From positions 26,397,361 through 26,461,360 of the forward strand of contig NC_067120.1 in NCBI RefSeq assembly GCF_021347895.1: a DNA stretch of 64,000 nucleotides. Direction: 5' to 3'. The DNA comes from Acanthochromis polyacanthus. Its lineage: Eukaryota; Chordata; Actinopteri; Pomacentridae. The translations under genes and the position numbers were made by a program. Of the stretch, positions 36,476 through 47,730 are shown in pieces; within the stretch, counting starts at the first letter, position 1, and each line of letters opens with the position of its first letter. Below the pieces are notes generated by a model. The model ran no database searches. It worked only from the letters and a program-made list of their open reading frames with translations, and was not told the origin of the DNA.

Positions 36476-36948
36476 CATCTCATTATCATCATATAACATG
36501 ATTTCTTGTCAGAAATTCATTCATTAGAAACTTGAAACACAGCACTGTAGTAAATAACCTCTGGGCAGCACACTACCACAATAAAAATTTCATGTTTTGC
36601 AGAGGATTTGATTATTTAGTTTGGTAGCTTGCTGTTTTTTGCAGTGGATGATCCTTGTTTATGATAGTATTTGCTCCCTGCATTCAAATGTTTCATCACA
36701 ACAATTCCACTGTTAGTATGTTTTGTAATTTTGTTTTATCCAATGTTTTGTGTATTTTATTGCTTTATGAAGCACTTTGTAACCCCGTTTTGAAAAGTGC
36801 TAGAGAAATAAAGTTTGTTATTATTATTAATTTTATTATTAATAATTTTCATTAATTTGATTATGATTATTAAATTTGGTTGACCTGAGGGTTGGGACAC
36901 CAGGGGGGTGGGAAAGGGGTAGGGGCGGCGGCGTAGGAAGGTCATTAC
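36476..36948. other. Probable LINE 3' UTR end and TTA-rich tail
   Basis: At 36770-36850 the phrase gcactttgtaaccccgtttt and gaaaagtgctagagaaataa followed by TTA repeats looks like the 3' end of a fish LINE (AATAAA included). The rest up to 36948 includes a G-rich patch (36904-36930) and has no gene. Confidence 0.4.
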
Positions 36949-37145
36949 TTGGGATGGTCCTATCCGATCAGCTGGATCGATATCGAGTTCGATCCAGGCC
37001 AAAATGACTGGATCAAGCATCAGAGTTTTTTATTAGAACTCGTCCAATCCGATCCATAAGTCCAATCTGTCTGATATATACTCAAGTTCAATTTGCGTGA
37101 CATGCCATAACACAGACAAGCTGTTGCCATGGTTGCCATGTACCT

Positions 37146-39101
37146 GTGTTTTCGTCACGTGAGCAGAGCGTGAGCAGAGCGAGAACAGAAGCTTGCAGAG
37201 CTGTTGTCATGTGGAATTTCTTTAGGCTAACGGAGGTGAAAAGTACTGAGTGCAACGTTTGCAAAATGAGTGTCTCAAGGGGTGGCAGCAAAACCGGACA
37301 TTTCAACACAACAAACTTAATAAAGCATCTGCAGAAGCATCATGCAATGGAGTATGGAGACTTTTTACAGGCAAGTGCAAAAAAAGCGGACCGCGGCAAC
37401 CATCGTTGCAGGAAACCCTACAGAAAAGTGCAAAACTCGCTCCGGAAAGCACCAAGGCCAAAATGATAACAGACAAAATTGTCAAATTCATTTTGTTGGA
37501 TGACCAACCACTTTCTGTGTTGGAAAATGCGTGTTTTCGAGGTTTGGTACAACATTTGAAGCCACGCTATCAGCTACCAAACCGGCACAGCATCTCTGAT
37601 TCACTTATCCCGCAGAAGTACAAACAGGTGAGCGAGTTCATCTCTAAACGTTTGGAAAGTGCAGTCATGGTTAGTTTAACAACTGACATTTGGAGTTCAG
37701 ACGTGTGTCCAGTGTCCCGAATCAGTCTGACAGCACAGTGGATAGACTCAAGTTTTACTTTGCAGAAAGCTGTGCTACAAGCTAAGAAGTTTCGTGGCTC
37801 ACACACAGGAAAGGGAATCGCGACAGCAATAGAGGAGATACTGATTGTATGGAAAATTGAGAAGAGCAGAGTCCATGTAATCTTGCGGGACAATGCCAGT
37901 AATATCATACAGGCAATGGATCGTCTTGGGGTTGCCAAGGTAGGATGCTTCGCCCACACACTGCAGCTTGTTGTTAATGAGGGGCTGCTGTCGCAGCGTA
38001 ATGTAAGTGACGCGCTGGCTGTTGGAAGAAAAATCATGGGTCATTTCAAACACAACTTGCATACTCACGCTTGCAAGACATTCAAGAGCAGTTGAATATG
38101 CCGCCCAAACATCTGCAGCAAGACGTACGGACATCGTGGAACAGCTCCTATTACATGATCCAGAGCCTCCTTGAAGAGAAACGAGCCCTGTGTGCATACA
38201 CAGCAGAGTACAACCTGCCAGCCACACTGACTGCGACCCAGTGGGGGCTACTAGAAAAGACTGTACAAGCTCTAGCCCCTTTTGAGGAGCTGACAAGGGA
38301 GGTGAGCTCCTCATCTGCCTCTGCATCTGATGTCATCCCCATTGTCCAAGTCCTGAAACGCCTTCTGAGTTGACCAGAGGAGGCAGATGTGGGAATAAGG
38401 ACCATGAAAGGCACCCTCTTGGAGGCTGTGAGAAGACATTTCACACACCTGGAAACTGAGCCAATATGCTCAGTTGCAACGCTTCTGGATCCAAGATATA
38501 AGGACAGGTATGTTTGGTTTCTTTACTTTATTAGTACGAGTGAGTGGATGAATGACAGAGATTCACATACACAAACTGAATAATCCCACACCTGTCAGTG
38601 TGTATGCATTTTTAAAAACTTATGCACTGTTATTCATAGTAAGACTGGATTTAATGACTGGATATTATGGCAGGTAAACTTTAAACCATGCATATGTTTA
38701 TTTTTATGTTTATTTCCAGGTATTTCTCAGATGCAGGAGCCTCAAGACAGGGAAAGGATGTGCTAATGGCAGAGGTAATGAAGATGGAGGAGGTGATGAG
38801 GAGGACCAGAGCAGGAACCTCAGAACCAGCAGAGGGGACCTCATCTTCCACACAGTCAGCAGAGGGGACCTCATCTTCCACACAGCCAGCAGAGGGGACC
38901 TCATCTTCCACACAGTCAGCAGAGGGGACCTCATCTTCCACACAGCCAGCAGAGGGGACCTCATCCACCTCAGAGCCAGCAAAGAAGACGGCACAGGTGG
39001 AGGCTGCAAACAAGAGCATACTTGGAAACATTTTTGACGAAATCTTGGAGGAAAGCACACCTTGTCCTGAGCCAGCCACAAGTGCACGCATTGATCCATA
39101 A
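37146..39101 (+). pseudogene. hAT (ZBED-like) transposase, broken, with one intron
   Basis: Reading order: BED finger remnant (37256-37345), then the frame 37250-38095 with SLTTDIWSSDVCPVSRISLT (first catalytic Asp region of hAT), ILRDNASNIIQAM (second Asp) and GCFAHTLQLVV (conserved C..H). A one-base shift near 38055-38070 moves to the frame 38071-38583 (LQQDVRTSWNSSYYM, EEKRAL), which has an in-frame TGA at 38371. A GT-AG intron, donor at about 38509 (caggtatg) and acceptor at 38719 (tttccag), joins DPRYKDR to YFSDAGASRQGKDVL. The last exon contains a 30-bp repeat. The C-terminal hAT dimerisation domain is absent. The gene is dead, but it is the best-preserved copy here. Confidence 0.85.
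38838..38975 (+). repeat. 30-bp coding minisatellite in the hAT gene
   Basis: About four and a half copies of a 30-bp unit (gcagaggggacctcatcttc plus cacacagYca), encoding repeats of AEGTSSSTQ. T/C at one position alternates (cagtca, cagcca) from copy to copy, so the larger unit is a 60-bp pair. This gives long shadow ORFs on the other strand. Confidence 0.9.
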
Positions 39102-39572
39102 CCCCATGCAGCACTGTCACTATTCCAGTAGCTTTTAGATGACTAAGGAATGCAGGATTTCAGGGTAAAAATGCAAGTTTTCATCCTCTGAGAAAAGTGC
39201 ACTTGTCTGGACAACTTTAATGTTTTCAAATTGTTTGATGTTCAGAGCAAAATATTTTACCTTCAAAATAAGATTGCACTTGTAAAAATGCAAAGAATCA
39301 CTTGTTTTACATAAATTACCCACTCACAAGTGACAGAAAACATTTTATATTATTGGACAGAAAAATGATGAATATAGTACAACTAAGTTACTGCAATTCT
39401 AACTAATCTGGCTGACAGAAAAACAAAACACTGAAATAGAAAATGCCTTTTACTGGACTCAGTTCTTCCTTCTAGCTTTTATTTCTTTGTAGACATTTTT
39501 CCATGTGTCTGGTAGACATTTTTGTATTGTTTGTTATTGAGACATTCTGCTGATTCTAAACAATCTGAAGGA
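39102..39572. other. No recognised feature
   Basis: AT-rich sequence after the hAT gene. I searched for the missing hAT right end here and did not find it. Confidence 0.4.
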
Positions 39573-39713
39573 ATCCAAAGTAGTTTAAATAAATCAACTA
39601 GACTTTAAGAAAGTTCCTTGAAGACGTTTCACCTCTCATCCAAGAGGCTTCTTCAGTTCTGGTGGTGGTTGGTGTTGCCTCAGCTTTTAAACCTCTGTGA
39701 GGTGTGTCCAGGG
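39573..39713 (+). repeat. Third copy of the 18.6-kb inverted-repeat arm (left part)
   Basis: atccaaagtagtttaaataa, catccaagaggcttcttcag and ttctggtggtggttggtg match 18554-18700 in the same orientation. It is cut by the hAT MITE at 39714-40711 and seems to resume at 40712 (ctattattccaacgaccaat, compare cttcatattccagtgaccac at 18698). Confidence 0.8.
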
Positions 39714-40711
39714 TCGGGATGTACGCGACTAGTCGTTTAATCATTTAACCGCCTACTCATTTATTAAACGTTTAGTATTTTACTCGTCGGTTAAACGCTG
39801 CATCAAGCATCATGCACCTTGTTCTTCGCACCTCTGCATCAGCTTCTTTGTAAACAGGCTGAGCAGCCAGGGAGAGAATTGCTCCTCCTCCCCTCACACG
39901 CACATGTAGCAGGGGACGGTCGACCTCCGGATGACACGTTTATTTCTCCAAACCCTACACCGCCTGTCCATTCACACACACACACACACACCCTTCTCGA
40001 CCGTGCGCCGCCATGCAGCTCTACGCTCGGGCGTGCGCCGCACGCTCGTCCCGTCTGGGCTACCTGGTTGATCCTGCCAGTAGCATATGCTTGTCTCTTT
40101 TTTCAAACCCCGCTATCCCCCTCATCATTAGCGGTGTTTTGACCACTCCAGCTACACCCACCACGTAGCAAAGCATCGGCTCCAGTGCTCGTGGACTGTC
40201 ATGGCACACCGACCCGCTGCCGTTACGCACAGATGCAGCGGCACTTTCTGTCTCAGTGGACGATTGAACATCATCAGAGGGTGAATATTCCTCTTCAGAC
40301 TATGAGTAAGCCATTACTTGACAAAGTACTTTGTCAGCGTTGACCAGACCTCTCGGTACGGTGAGTTTTCTCACTCTAAAATGTGCCGTCTTGCGCTCTG
40401 ATACGCTCCGACGGCGAGTCTCGTCTCCTCGGTTTTCAAACTCTGTAAACTCCAAAACTTTGAATGAAAACACGCCCACAGCTGATGCTCAGATTGAAGT
40501 TCCAGATGTCCGCCATCTCCTGGTGTACAGTACATGAGACACACGAGGCAGTACATTTGAAGCTACGGCTTGTTATGTTCAGCAATGTTGCTTGTCGCAA
40601 TATTGCGACTTTGGCGCTTAAAGGGATAAATTGCAAGTTTTCCGAACCAACTAGTCGCTAATTTTATTGGCCACTCGTCGGTTCGGAAATTAGTCCATTA
40701 GCCCATCCCTA
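39714..40711. mobile_element. Non-autonomous hAT element (998 bp)
   Basis: An exact 8-bp duplication gtccaggg borders it (39706-39713 and 40712-40719). Ends are tcgggatgtacgc and, inverted, tagggatgggctaatgg, the TAGGGATG-type hAT terminus. Near the ends are actagtcg phrases in inverted relation (ttaaccg...cgg and gaaccaactagtcg). It has no transposase. It contains a CA run (39974-39993), a CG-rich patch and a fragment of 18S rRNA (40061-40097). Confidence 0.85.
40061..40097 (+). rRNA. Fragment: first 37 nt of 18S rRNA
   Basis: From tacctggttgatcctgccag through tagcatatgcttgtctc the sequence equals the universal 5' end of eukaryotic 18S rRNA, including the site of the standard forward primer. 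It stops abruptly at 40097, where rRNA would continue with aaagattaag and this window has tttttt. The upstream GC-rich stretch (40006-40060, gtgcgccgcacgctcgtccc) could be the end of the 5' external transcribed spacer, which I cannot check. This is a captured piece, not a gene. Confidence 0.85.
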
Positions 40712-40719
40712 GTCCAGGG

Positions 40720-40910
40720 CTATTATTCCAACGACCAATACCAAAACTCATCTGGGCATTGATTCTAAATTGATTGAATTGAATACTGTAAAATAAAAGT
40801 TCAATTGCAATTCCAGCCAGTCTTCATGTTTAATCACAAAAAAAATGTCTAAAGGCTTTCAACATATCACTCTGCAAGATTTTGAAACTGAGCATGTAAA
40901 ATGGAACAAT
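40720..40910. other. Flank, probable continuation of the interrupted repeat
   Basis: The first ~50 bp may belong to the repeat interrupted by the hAT MITE. The rest is unremarkable. Confidence 0.35.
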
Positions 40911-41247
40911 CATCCATCCATCCATTATCTGTATACCGCTTAGTCCTTATTAAGGTCATGGGGGGCTGGAGTCTATCCCAGCTGACTTAGGGTGAAGGCA
41001 GGGGACACCCTGGACAGGTTGCCAGTCTATCACAGGGCTACACACCTACGGACAATTTAGAATCATCACTTAACCTCAGCATGTTTTTTTGGACTGTGGG
41101 AGGAAGCCGGAGTACCTGGAGAAAACCCATGCATGCACTGCAACTGCAATCTCCATGCAGAAAGATCCCAGGAAGGCAGGGACGTGAACCGATAACCTGC
41201 TGCTGCAAGGCGACAGTGCTAACTACCGAGCCATTATGCAGTCCATG
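40911..41247 (-). mobile_element. RTE-type LINE 3' fragment (Rex3-like), copy 1
   Basis: Begins with catccatccatcc, the complement of a GGAT/GATG tail, then ctatcccagctgactt, gcaggggacaccctggacag, tttggactgtgggaggaag and aaaacccatgcatgcac. This ~300-bp sequence is one of the commonest dispersed repeats in fish. The 3' tail lies on the left, so the element is on the minus strand. I assign it to RTE/Rex3 from memory of the GATG tail. Related copies are at 56270-58724 (interrupted) and 63717-63840. Confidence 0.7.
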
Positions 41248-41691
41248 GAATAATGAGTTAGATGGAAATGTGAAAATGTATTCTTTGATAACAGATTCTT
41301 TTTTTTTAAATTACAACATTTCTCATGACTTTTCTCTTGTTCTTGAACCAGTGATCTCTTGCCTTCTTCTCTTCCTCCAATGTCTCATTTTCCATATTGA
41401 TTATAGATGTGATAATGAGTGCAAGCTTCCAATGTGAGACTGGTCTTTGCTGAGAGCAGTGTAGTGCTAGCAGCAGACGTGAGGTCAGTGGTTGAGAGAG
41501 AAATCTGTGAAATCCTTGGGCTAAAGGTACTTACAGTCAAAGCAGCAGCAGCGTCCTGCTGGGCTGCTTCACACATCTGAAGCACTGGACTCCAGCTGCT
41601 TTAAAACACTAAACTACAGGTCACACACCTGCAATTCCAGGACTAAATTATGCCCTTCATAAATATAAATTACTGCTATTTGATAGAAGTA
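41248..41691. other. No recognised feature
   Basis: About 440 bp without a supported ORF or repeat. Confidence 0.35.
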
Positions 41692-42237
41692 CAGTGAACC
41701 CTCGTTTATCGCGGGGGTTACGTTCCAAAAAGAACCCACGATAGGCGAAATCCGTGAAGTAGTCAGCTTTATTTTTTACAGTTATTATACAATACTGCAC
41801 TTGGGGGAGCGCTGCAGCTGCAGCCAGGTGGACGCCGCGGCGGAACTCTTGCCTCAGAGAGCAGGCCGGCTGAATCAATTGGAGCAGTCGGGGGTGGGGA
41901 AGGCTCGCGCCCGTGCTCTTCTCCTGGGGAGTGCGGCTGCGGTGGCCAGAGACGGCAGGGGAAAAGAATAAAAGGCTGCTCCGTCGGCTCTGTCTTTCAG
42001 GGTGTCTCACTACATGGAGACCAAGGAGAGAAATGATCCAGCGCTCCACAGCAGGCAGAGGCCTGTATGGCAGAGGAGACGAGGCGCGGAGACTGTTCAC
42101 GTTGGTCAGTCCCTTAGCCAATCAGGATGCAGAACACAATGAACTGTTTAAAAAAAGCATAAAAAAAACTGCACTAAAAAAATCCATGAAACAGCGAAGC
42201 CGTGAAAGGTGAACCGCGTTATAGCGAGGGTTCACTG
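41692..42237. mobile_element. Tigger/pogo-like MITE (546 bp)
   Basis: Ends cagtgaaccctcgtttatcg and, inverted, cagtgaaccctcgctataac, flanked by TA on both sides (41690-41691 and 42238-42239). Next to the ends, gaaatccgtgaagtag and, inverted, ttcatggattttttta extend the inverted similarity. The ends match the known Tigger terminus type. The GC-rich middle (41800-42100) is not transposase. Confidence 0.85.
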
Positions 42238-42239
42238 TA

Positions 42240-45236
42240 GTGTGTTTTTCTCTGCATAGGATCACTGATATCTCAATACATTTAGCTGCACTGGTTCATG
42301 TTAATCCTTTGAATCCCCATACCTGATGGCAGGTTTGAAAGGCATGTAATCTTTCAAAAAAAAAAAAAAAAAAATCAACAAAATGATACCATTTATCAGA
42401 GTTAGAAACTGTAAAAGCATTCATAGGATCATGGGATTTTCAACTCCCCACAGGTCCTTGAACATAACATGTGAGTTCCATTTCTGTTGGAAAAAATGCC
42501 AAATCTAAGCTTGAAAGTGTCACATGTCCTCAAAATCAGTTTACTACACATGTCTAATTTTTTTTAAAAAAAGAAAAAAAGTCATGTGACATACTTGGTA
42601 AATAAAACAAAAACAGCATGGCTCAAAAATGGTATACACAGGAACAAGTTCTCAGCATATTGGTTGTAAATGGTAAAATATCTTTCTGGTGTTGATGTGC
42701 AGAGTACTGTGAAAAAGACTGAGTTCAAAAAAATGCAAATAAAAGAAAAAATATCTCGAGCATGGGGAGCCACATTTTTTTCAATACTGATAACACTTCT
42801 TGGCATTTGGGAAACTGTTGTTCATAGTGATGCCACATTTGTTCTATTTTTGTAAAATATCCAAAGAACCTTTTTCTGTTTTTTTTTAATGATTTATGCT
42901 AGTAAACCTTTGTTGTACTGCACAAAAGTCATTCTTGAAGTCTCTCTTCTCAGAGGTGTTTCACTTCATTTTGGAGGAATGAAAATTAGCTCACAGTCAG
43001 TAGAAACATGACAGGAGCAAAAACCACACAGAAACTACCTGGAGATCAGAGGATTAATACCTGACAAAAATGCACATTTTAGTGATGGTTCCTAAAAATG
43101 AAGAAGCTGGAAGCAGCTGACAGCTGTACACTGGGTTCTTAAAGTTCTTGAGGTTTACTATTACGGGACCTATATATTACAAAATTTCATTGGCAACTAT
43201 TACAACTTTGAATTAATTCATCATTACAAAAACATCTAGAGATCAGTTGAACATAGGTATTTGTTGTAGGCCTAATTGTCTGTCACTACTCCAATAATTA
43301 CAACATTATTTGTTTAACTACGTAGAATCACCCAGGCGTAAGACAGAGACAGCACGAGTTTCATTCATTTTCAGTCACTGGCTGCAGACAGGGTCCACTG
43401 TGATCAAAGGAGCAGAGACACCAAGGCACCCCACCAGATGTTCAACACCAAAGCAAGACACCTTCCACATCTGTCAGGATGATGTGATTTTTGTGTTATC
43501 AGGAGGAGGTCACGAGAAAGTAGACCTTCAGCAGATTCACAACGAACACTACAGACATCCAGAGTGTATATTGGCCTAGTTGAACCAAGAGATCAGCTCC
43601 AACCCCCGAGTCACTGTCAGGCCTACAAAGGACCAAATGGTTGCCAGAATCACTCATGCATACGACGTGCACGCAAGTAACTTTCAGTCACTGGCACTTG
43701 GTACAACCTTTCAAATTCTCTTTTACTACAAAAGCAAATTACTCTGCAAAGACTGCAAAGCTCTCTAAGGCAAACATGACATTTTGGATCATAAATGACT
43801 GTCAAAATCACCACATGGCACCAACACAGTCTTGAATCATTTACCTGCATCAAGTTTCCAGCATCTGCAAGCTTATTTCATATATAGGTAACAGATTACA
43901 ACATTCAAAATCATTCAAATCTGTATAAAAAAAGTAGATGTTTTTGATTAAACAAATTAGTCAGTCATTGAACAACACAACATGTTGAAACCCAGCCCTT
44001 CTGCTAATCAGATCATAGGGGACAAGCATGCATTATATCATGAATAAAAAGAAAGCAGTTATTGCTGTCAACAGGTCTGAAGTTTTGTCACCCTGACCGC
44101 AGTGCATTCATGTGGAAAAACAATTGTGTCGGTTTTCTCCCAGTGTGAACATAAAATTAAATCACCACCTCTGTATTTGTAATCCATCACATTGCAACTC
44201 CACACTGCAAAATGCAAGACAGAGGCAATTAAGACTACTTCATCTCTCTGTGGGCCAACTGATGGATGAAGATTTCATTTTCTATTTCCCCTCCGAGTCT
44301 TTCTCACTCACTCACATACATACAGAGCACAGTGTGCTAAGAAGAAATGAGCACCTAAAGACAGCTACAGAACAGGTTAATAATGAACACGTCTGAAGCG
44401 ACTGGCCAATAAGCTGCTGTTTTATCATCACAAAGTCATTAATATGAATAGCCAGTTATCTAAATAAATGAGATGACAGTCCTGTCTGCTGATTAGAGAT
44501 CAGTGTTATTCAGCTGACTGGAAATATATATTCCATTGTTCAATTCAACTTTACAACTTTGACTTCATGTATATTATGACAGTATGTAATTGAGTTAATT
44601 TAACCCTCTAAACCCTACCGTGAGAGGCATATTATTTTACAAAGTATAATTGACAAAATGATATCATACACGATGGCAAGAAACTCCAAAAACAGGAAGA
44701 ATCATCACATTTTAAAGTTTCCAGTGGTCCTGGAGCTACTCATGTGTGACTTGGGAAAAACAGCAAAATCTAAGCAAAAAATCTGGATACTTCATCAAAA
44801 TTACATTTTACTTTACTGTTCTAAATGTCTCATTGTACACATTTAAAAAAACTAACAGAAATTCACATTCCTCAGTGCAACTGAGAAGCCATTACTGACT
44901 CAGCAGTGACCAACAGTCATGTGACAAAAACACACACACACGAATATTCGGAAGCCAAAATTAATATCCAGATACTGCCGTAGCGAAAGAATATTCGGGT
45001 CCCTGCCCTAATATCTATAACACATATCCAGGTTAGAACAATGGTCACGCGAACATCAGAACGGAACTATAGAGCAATGGAAGAAGGTGGCCTGGTGCTT
45101 TGAATTTTCTTTTGCATCATCTGGACAGGTCAGGCACCTGGGAAAGAGATGGCAGCAGAATGTCTCATAAAGAGAAGGCAAACTGGTGGAGGCTGTGTTG
45201 TCTGACTCTGTAGATGCATGATGCGGGTAAAGGTTG
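42240..45236. other. 3-kb stretch without recognised genes
   Basis: It contains an A run (about 42357-42374) and a degenerate sequence pair (about 42380-42475 and 44655-44750) sharing aaaatgata, agaaact and ggtcct in order. At 44947-45012 gaatattcgg...gaatattcgggtccctgccc resembles one end of a fish hAT-like element without a partner. No ORF is convincing. Confidence 0.4.
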
Positions 45237-45239
45237 TTG

Positions 45240-45560
45240 CTAGCGGTACGGACCCGTACCCGTAGCCTGTGGACTACGGATAGGGCACTTGCCATTTGCC
45301 AATCAGATACGCGAGATCTGGTCACGTGACTCCCGGTAGATGCTAGCTGTACGGACCCGTAGCATCGGTACGACAGGTACGGACCCTAAACCTGACCCTA
45401 AAACTAACCCTAACCTTAACCTTTGCTTACCTTTCAACAGTTTGCAGTGGTTAGCAGCTTCTTGACTCGCGAGACTCGCGTACGGGTCCGTATCTGTCTG
45501 GCAAATGGAAAGTGCCGTACCCGTAGCCTGTGGGCTACGGATACGGACCCGTATCTGTAG
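45240..45560. mobile_element. Fold-back element with palindromic arms
   Basis: The arm at 45246-45299 (tacggacccgtacccgtagc ... cacttgccatttgcc) is matched in inverse by 45500-45553 (ggcaaatggaaagtgcc ... tacggacccgta), about 85% by eye over 54 bp. Each arm is itself near-palindromic around ccgtagcctgtgg. The middle holds another palindromic block (45350-45395) and a telomere-like ccctaaac/ccctaacc stretch (45384-45420). There is no coding sequence. It may be a MITE, but no target duplication is clear. Confidence 0.6.
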
Positions 45561-46649
45561 ACACTACCGCGGGTAAAAGCCACCACACAATTCATTCAAC
45601 TGTGTCCTCCTTTCTGCTATCTGTGTGTGACTTTTTTCTGCACAACAGAAAACAGCAACAACAATTTATGAGCAGAAAACAACCAAACTGAAAACTAAGT
45701 TTTCCTGGGATGTGAATCATGCAGTAAGGCAGCCTTGCTAAGATATTTTCAGTGGATTATCCATTTTAATCACAGGGTTCCTCTCTCAGCATGCACCAAA
45801 ACAATTCTATCACTATTCTGGGGGAACATCAAATTCATTCATCCTTCACTTTGCCCTGCCCATGATAACTCTGATTGTTTGAGGAAATACAAACAAGCCA
45901 GAGCATTTTTTTCTCCTACAGCAGAATGATAGTGTGGTGCAGCCCGGCTATTATGTCCTACAGAGTAGAACTACAGTTACTGTGATTCTCTGGGCAATAT
46001 TCTGCTGGGAATGCTTGGGTCTGCAGTCATGTGGATGTTATTTTGACAAGCACCTAACATTACTGCAGATCACGCACACCCTTTCTGGTAAGAGAACTCC
46101 CTGGTGGCAGTCCTCTTTTAGCAGAACAGTGCATCATGCTATACTGCAAACATTGTTCAGGGATGGTTTAAGAAATGTGAAAAAGAGTTTGAGGTGTTGA
46201 CTTGACCTTCAAATTTCCCAGATCAGTTGTCATCGAGCATTAGTGGAATATGCTAGAAAAACAAGTCTGAACCATGGAGACCTCACTTGACAACTGACAG
46301 GACTTAAAGGATCTGCTGCTATTGTCTTAGTGTCTAATATCACAGAACACCTTTAGAGGTCTGTGGAGGTCTTGCCTCCGTGGGTCAGCTGGCTTAGCTG
46401 CTTTAAACGTTGTGCTTGATCGCTTGTGACTGTATACAGTAGATATGGATGGCAGATAATCATTTAGTCTTCTTTTTTTGCATTTTTAGACTTTTGTTTC
46501 TATCATACTGACAAAAGGTAAACAAACTAAGATGATTTTTGTAAAGTGCCATCTCTTCTTTAAATTCACCAATTATATTTGTTCATGTAGACTGTCATTA
46601 GTCACCGGAAGTCCTTTCAGAGAAAACTTACTGGCATAACAGTTTTACT
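45561..46649. other. No recognised feature
   Basis: About 1.1 kb without a supported ORF or repeat. Confidence 0.4.
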
Positions 46650-47493
46650 CAGGGCTGAAAGTAGTTTTAAATTCTTGCCAGTACTATTACCAAAACCCTC
46701 ATCTCGCTCTAACTTTATGCATTTTAAAATAGCAAAGTTAAAACACAAACAAATGAAAACATATTAATATTTTACTGTAGGCCAATGGAATAGGTAGGAA
46801 TTAATAACACTTGAAAATATGGTAAACTTTTTGCTTTAATTGAAACACTGATAAACATCCAGAATACAAGGCTTTAAGAACAGACGTGAGGTCACGAGCA
46901 AACGCTCAGAATGGAACTAAACATCAAAACACATCACTTAAAATATTTTCCACAGAGGCCTAAAGTAGGCTATAGAAGTAGCAGTTAGTTTCTGATTTTC
47001 TGTGGTAACCCATCTTCAGTGTCCCTGTCTTTTCCTTTAATCAAAGAGGTTTATTTCCTCGCATTATTACTCTGAAACATTTTTTGACTGTTTTACAGTG
47101 CTTCTCTCCGTTTTTATTTAAAATATGCATCTGTCAACAATAACAGCTGTAAATCCAGTTTAAAGTTTTTCAGCCAATCACAAGAACGTGTGGAATTTCA
47201 GGTACTGCTCGCCCCGTCCCGGCGCAAGCGGTGCTTGTTGTCTACAAATCAAGCGCACCTACTTGCTATTGGCTGCTATTGGCCATAGCAGTCGCTGTGT
47301 TACGGAATGTAGACACACATGCACTCACGTACTGCTGAGTGAACGGTCGATAGCAGGCAGCCGGGCGGCGTACCCATAGATACCAGTGGAAGAGCGGCGT
47401 ACCACCACCGGATCTTTTCCCGGTACTGCGTACCGCCACCAGATTTTTTGCCGGTACGCAGTACCGGACCGTACTGGCTTACTTTCACCCCTG
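46650..47493. mobile_element. hAT-like MITE (844 bp)
   Basis: Ends cagggctgaaagtag and, inverted, caggggtgaaagtaagcc. Flanks gttttact (46642-46649) and gtcttact (47494-47501) match at 7 of 8 positions, as expected for a hAT target duplication. Near the right end, the phrases ggtactgcgtaccgccacca and ggtacgcagtaccggaccgt are palindromic. No transposase fragment is seen. Confidence 0.7.
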
Positions 47494-47579
47494 GTCTTAC
47501 TGTCTTATTTTGCTTGTAGCCAGCAAAGCTTTGCATTACACACAGTGGTCAGATGATGTTGAAACAGAATGAACAAGAA

Positions 47580-47730
47580 AAGCACTCTGAGTGCAGTACT
47601 TCACCAAGGCTGCTCAGTCATTGTCTGAGTTCTGACAGATGAAATCTTTAAGCAATTTGTGGCCCACAGCAGTCCATTTGTAGTAGGATCGCAATTATGT
47701 AATCGCCAGCAGGCAGCTAATGCAGTATTC
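47580..47730 (+). repeat. Unclassified dispersed repeat, copy 2
   Basis: agcactctgagtgcagtact, caccaaggctgctcagtc, gtagtaggatcgcaattatg and cgccagcaggcag follow the same order as in 31207-31330. Similarity is patchy in the middle, so both copies are old. Confidence 0.65.

Larger units (their letters stand above)
36949..39101 (+). mobile_element. hAT transposon, copy 2, right end missing
   Basis: The left end ttgggatggtcctatccgatc and the following gatccaggccaaaatgactg closely match hAT copy 1. The transposase gene follows in the same orientation. No inverted right end or 8-bp duplication could be found up to 39570, so the element seems truncated on the right. I give the end of the coding homology as its limit. 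Confidence 0.75.

Noticed and set aside
36949..39101. Domesticated ZBED-type host gene
   Set aside because: A frameshift, an in-frame stop and loss of the C-terminal domain, together with a transposon end directly upstream, point to a dead hAT copy.
38681..39120. Minus-strand ORFs of 136 residues rich in SAGCVEDEVP-type repeats
   Set aside because: Shadows of the 30-bp coding repeat of the hAT gene on the plus strand.
45384..45420. Interstitial telomere repeat
   Set aside because: The ccctaaac / ccctaacc units are irregular and few, and lie within a fold-back element; a true telomere tract would be a longer TTAGGG array.
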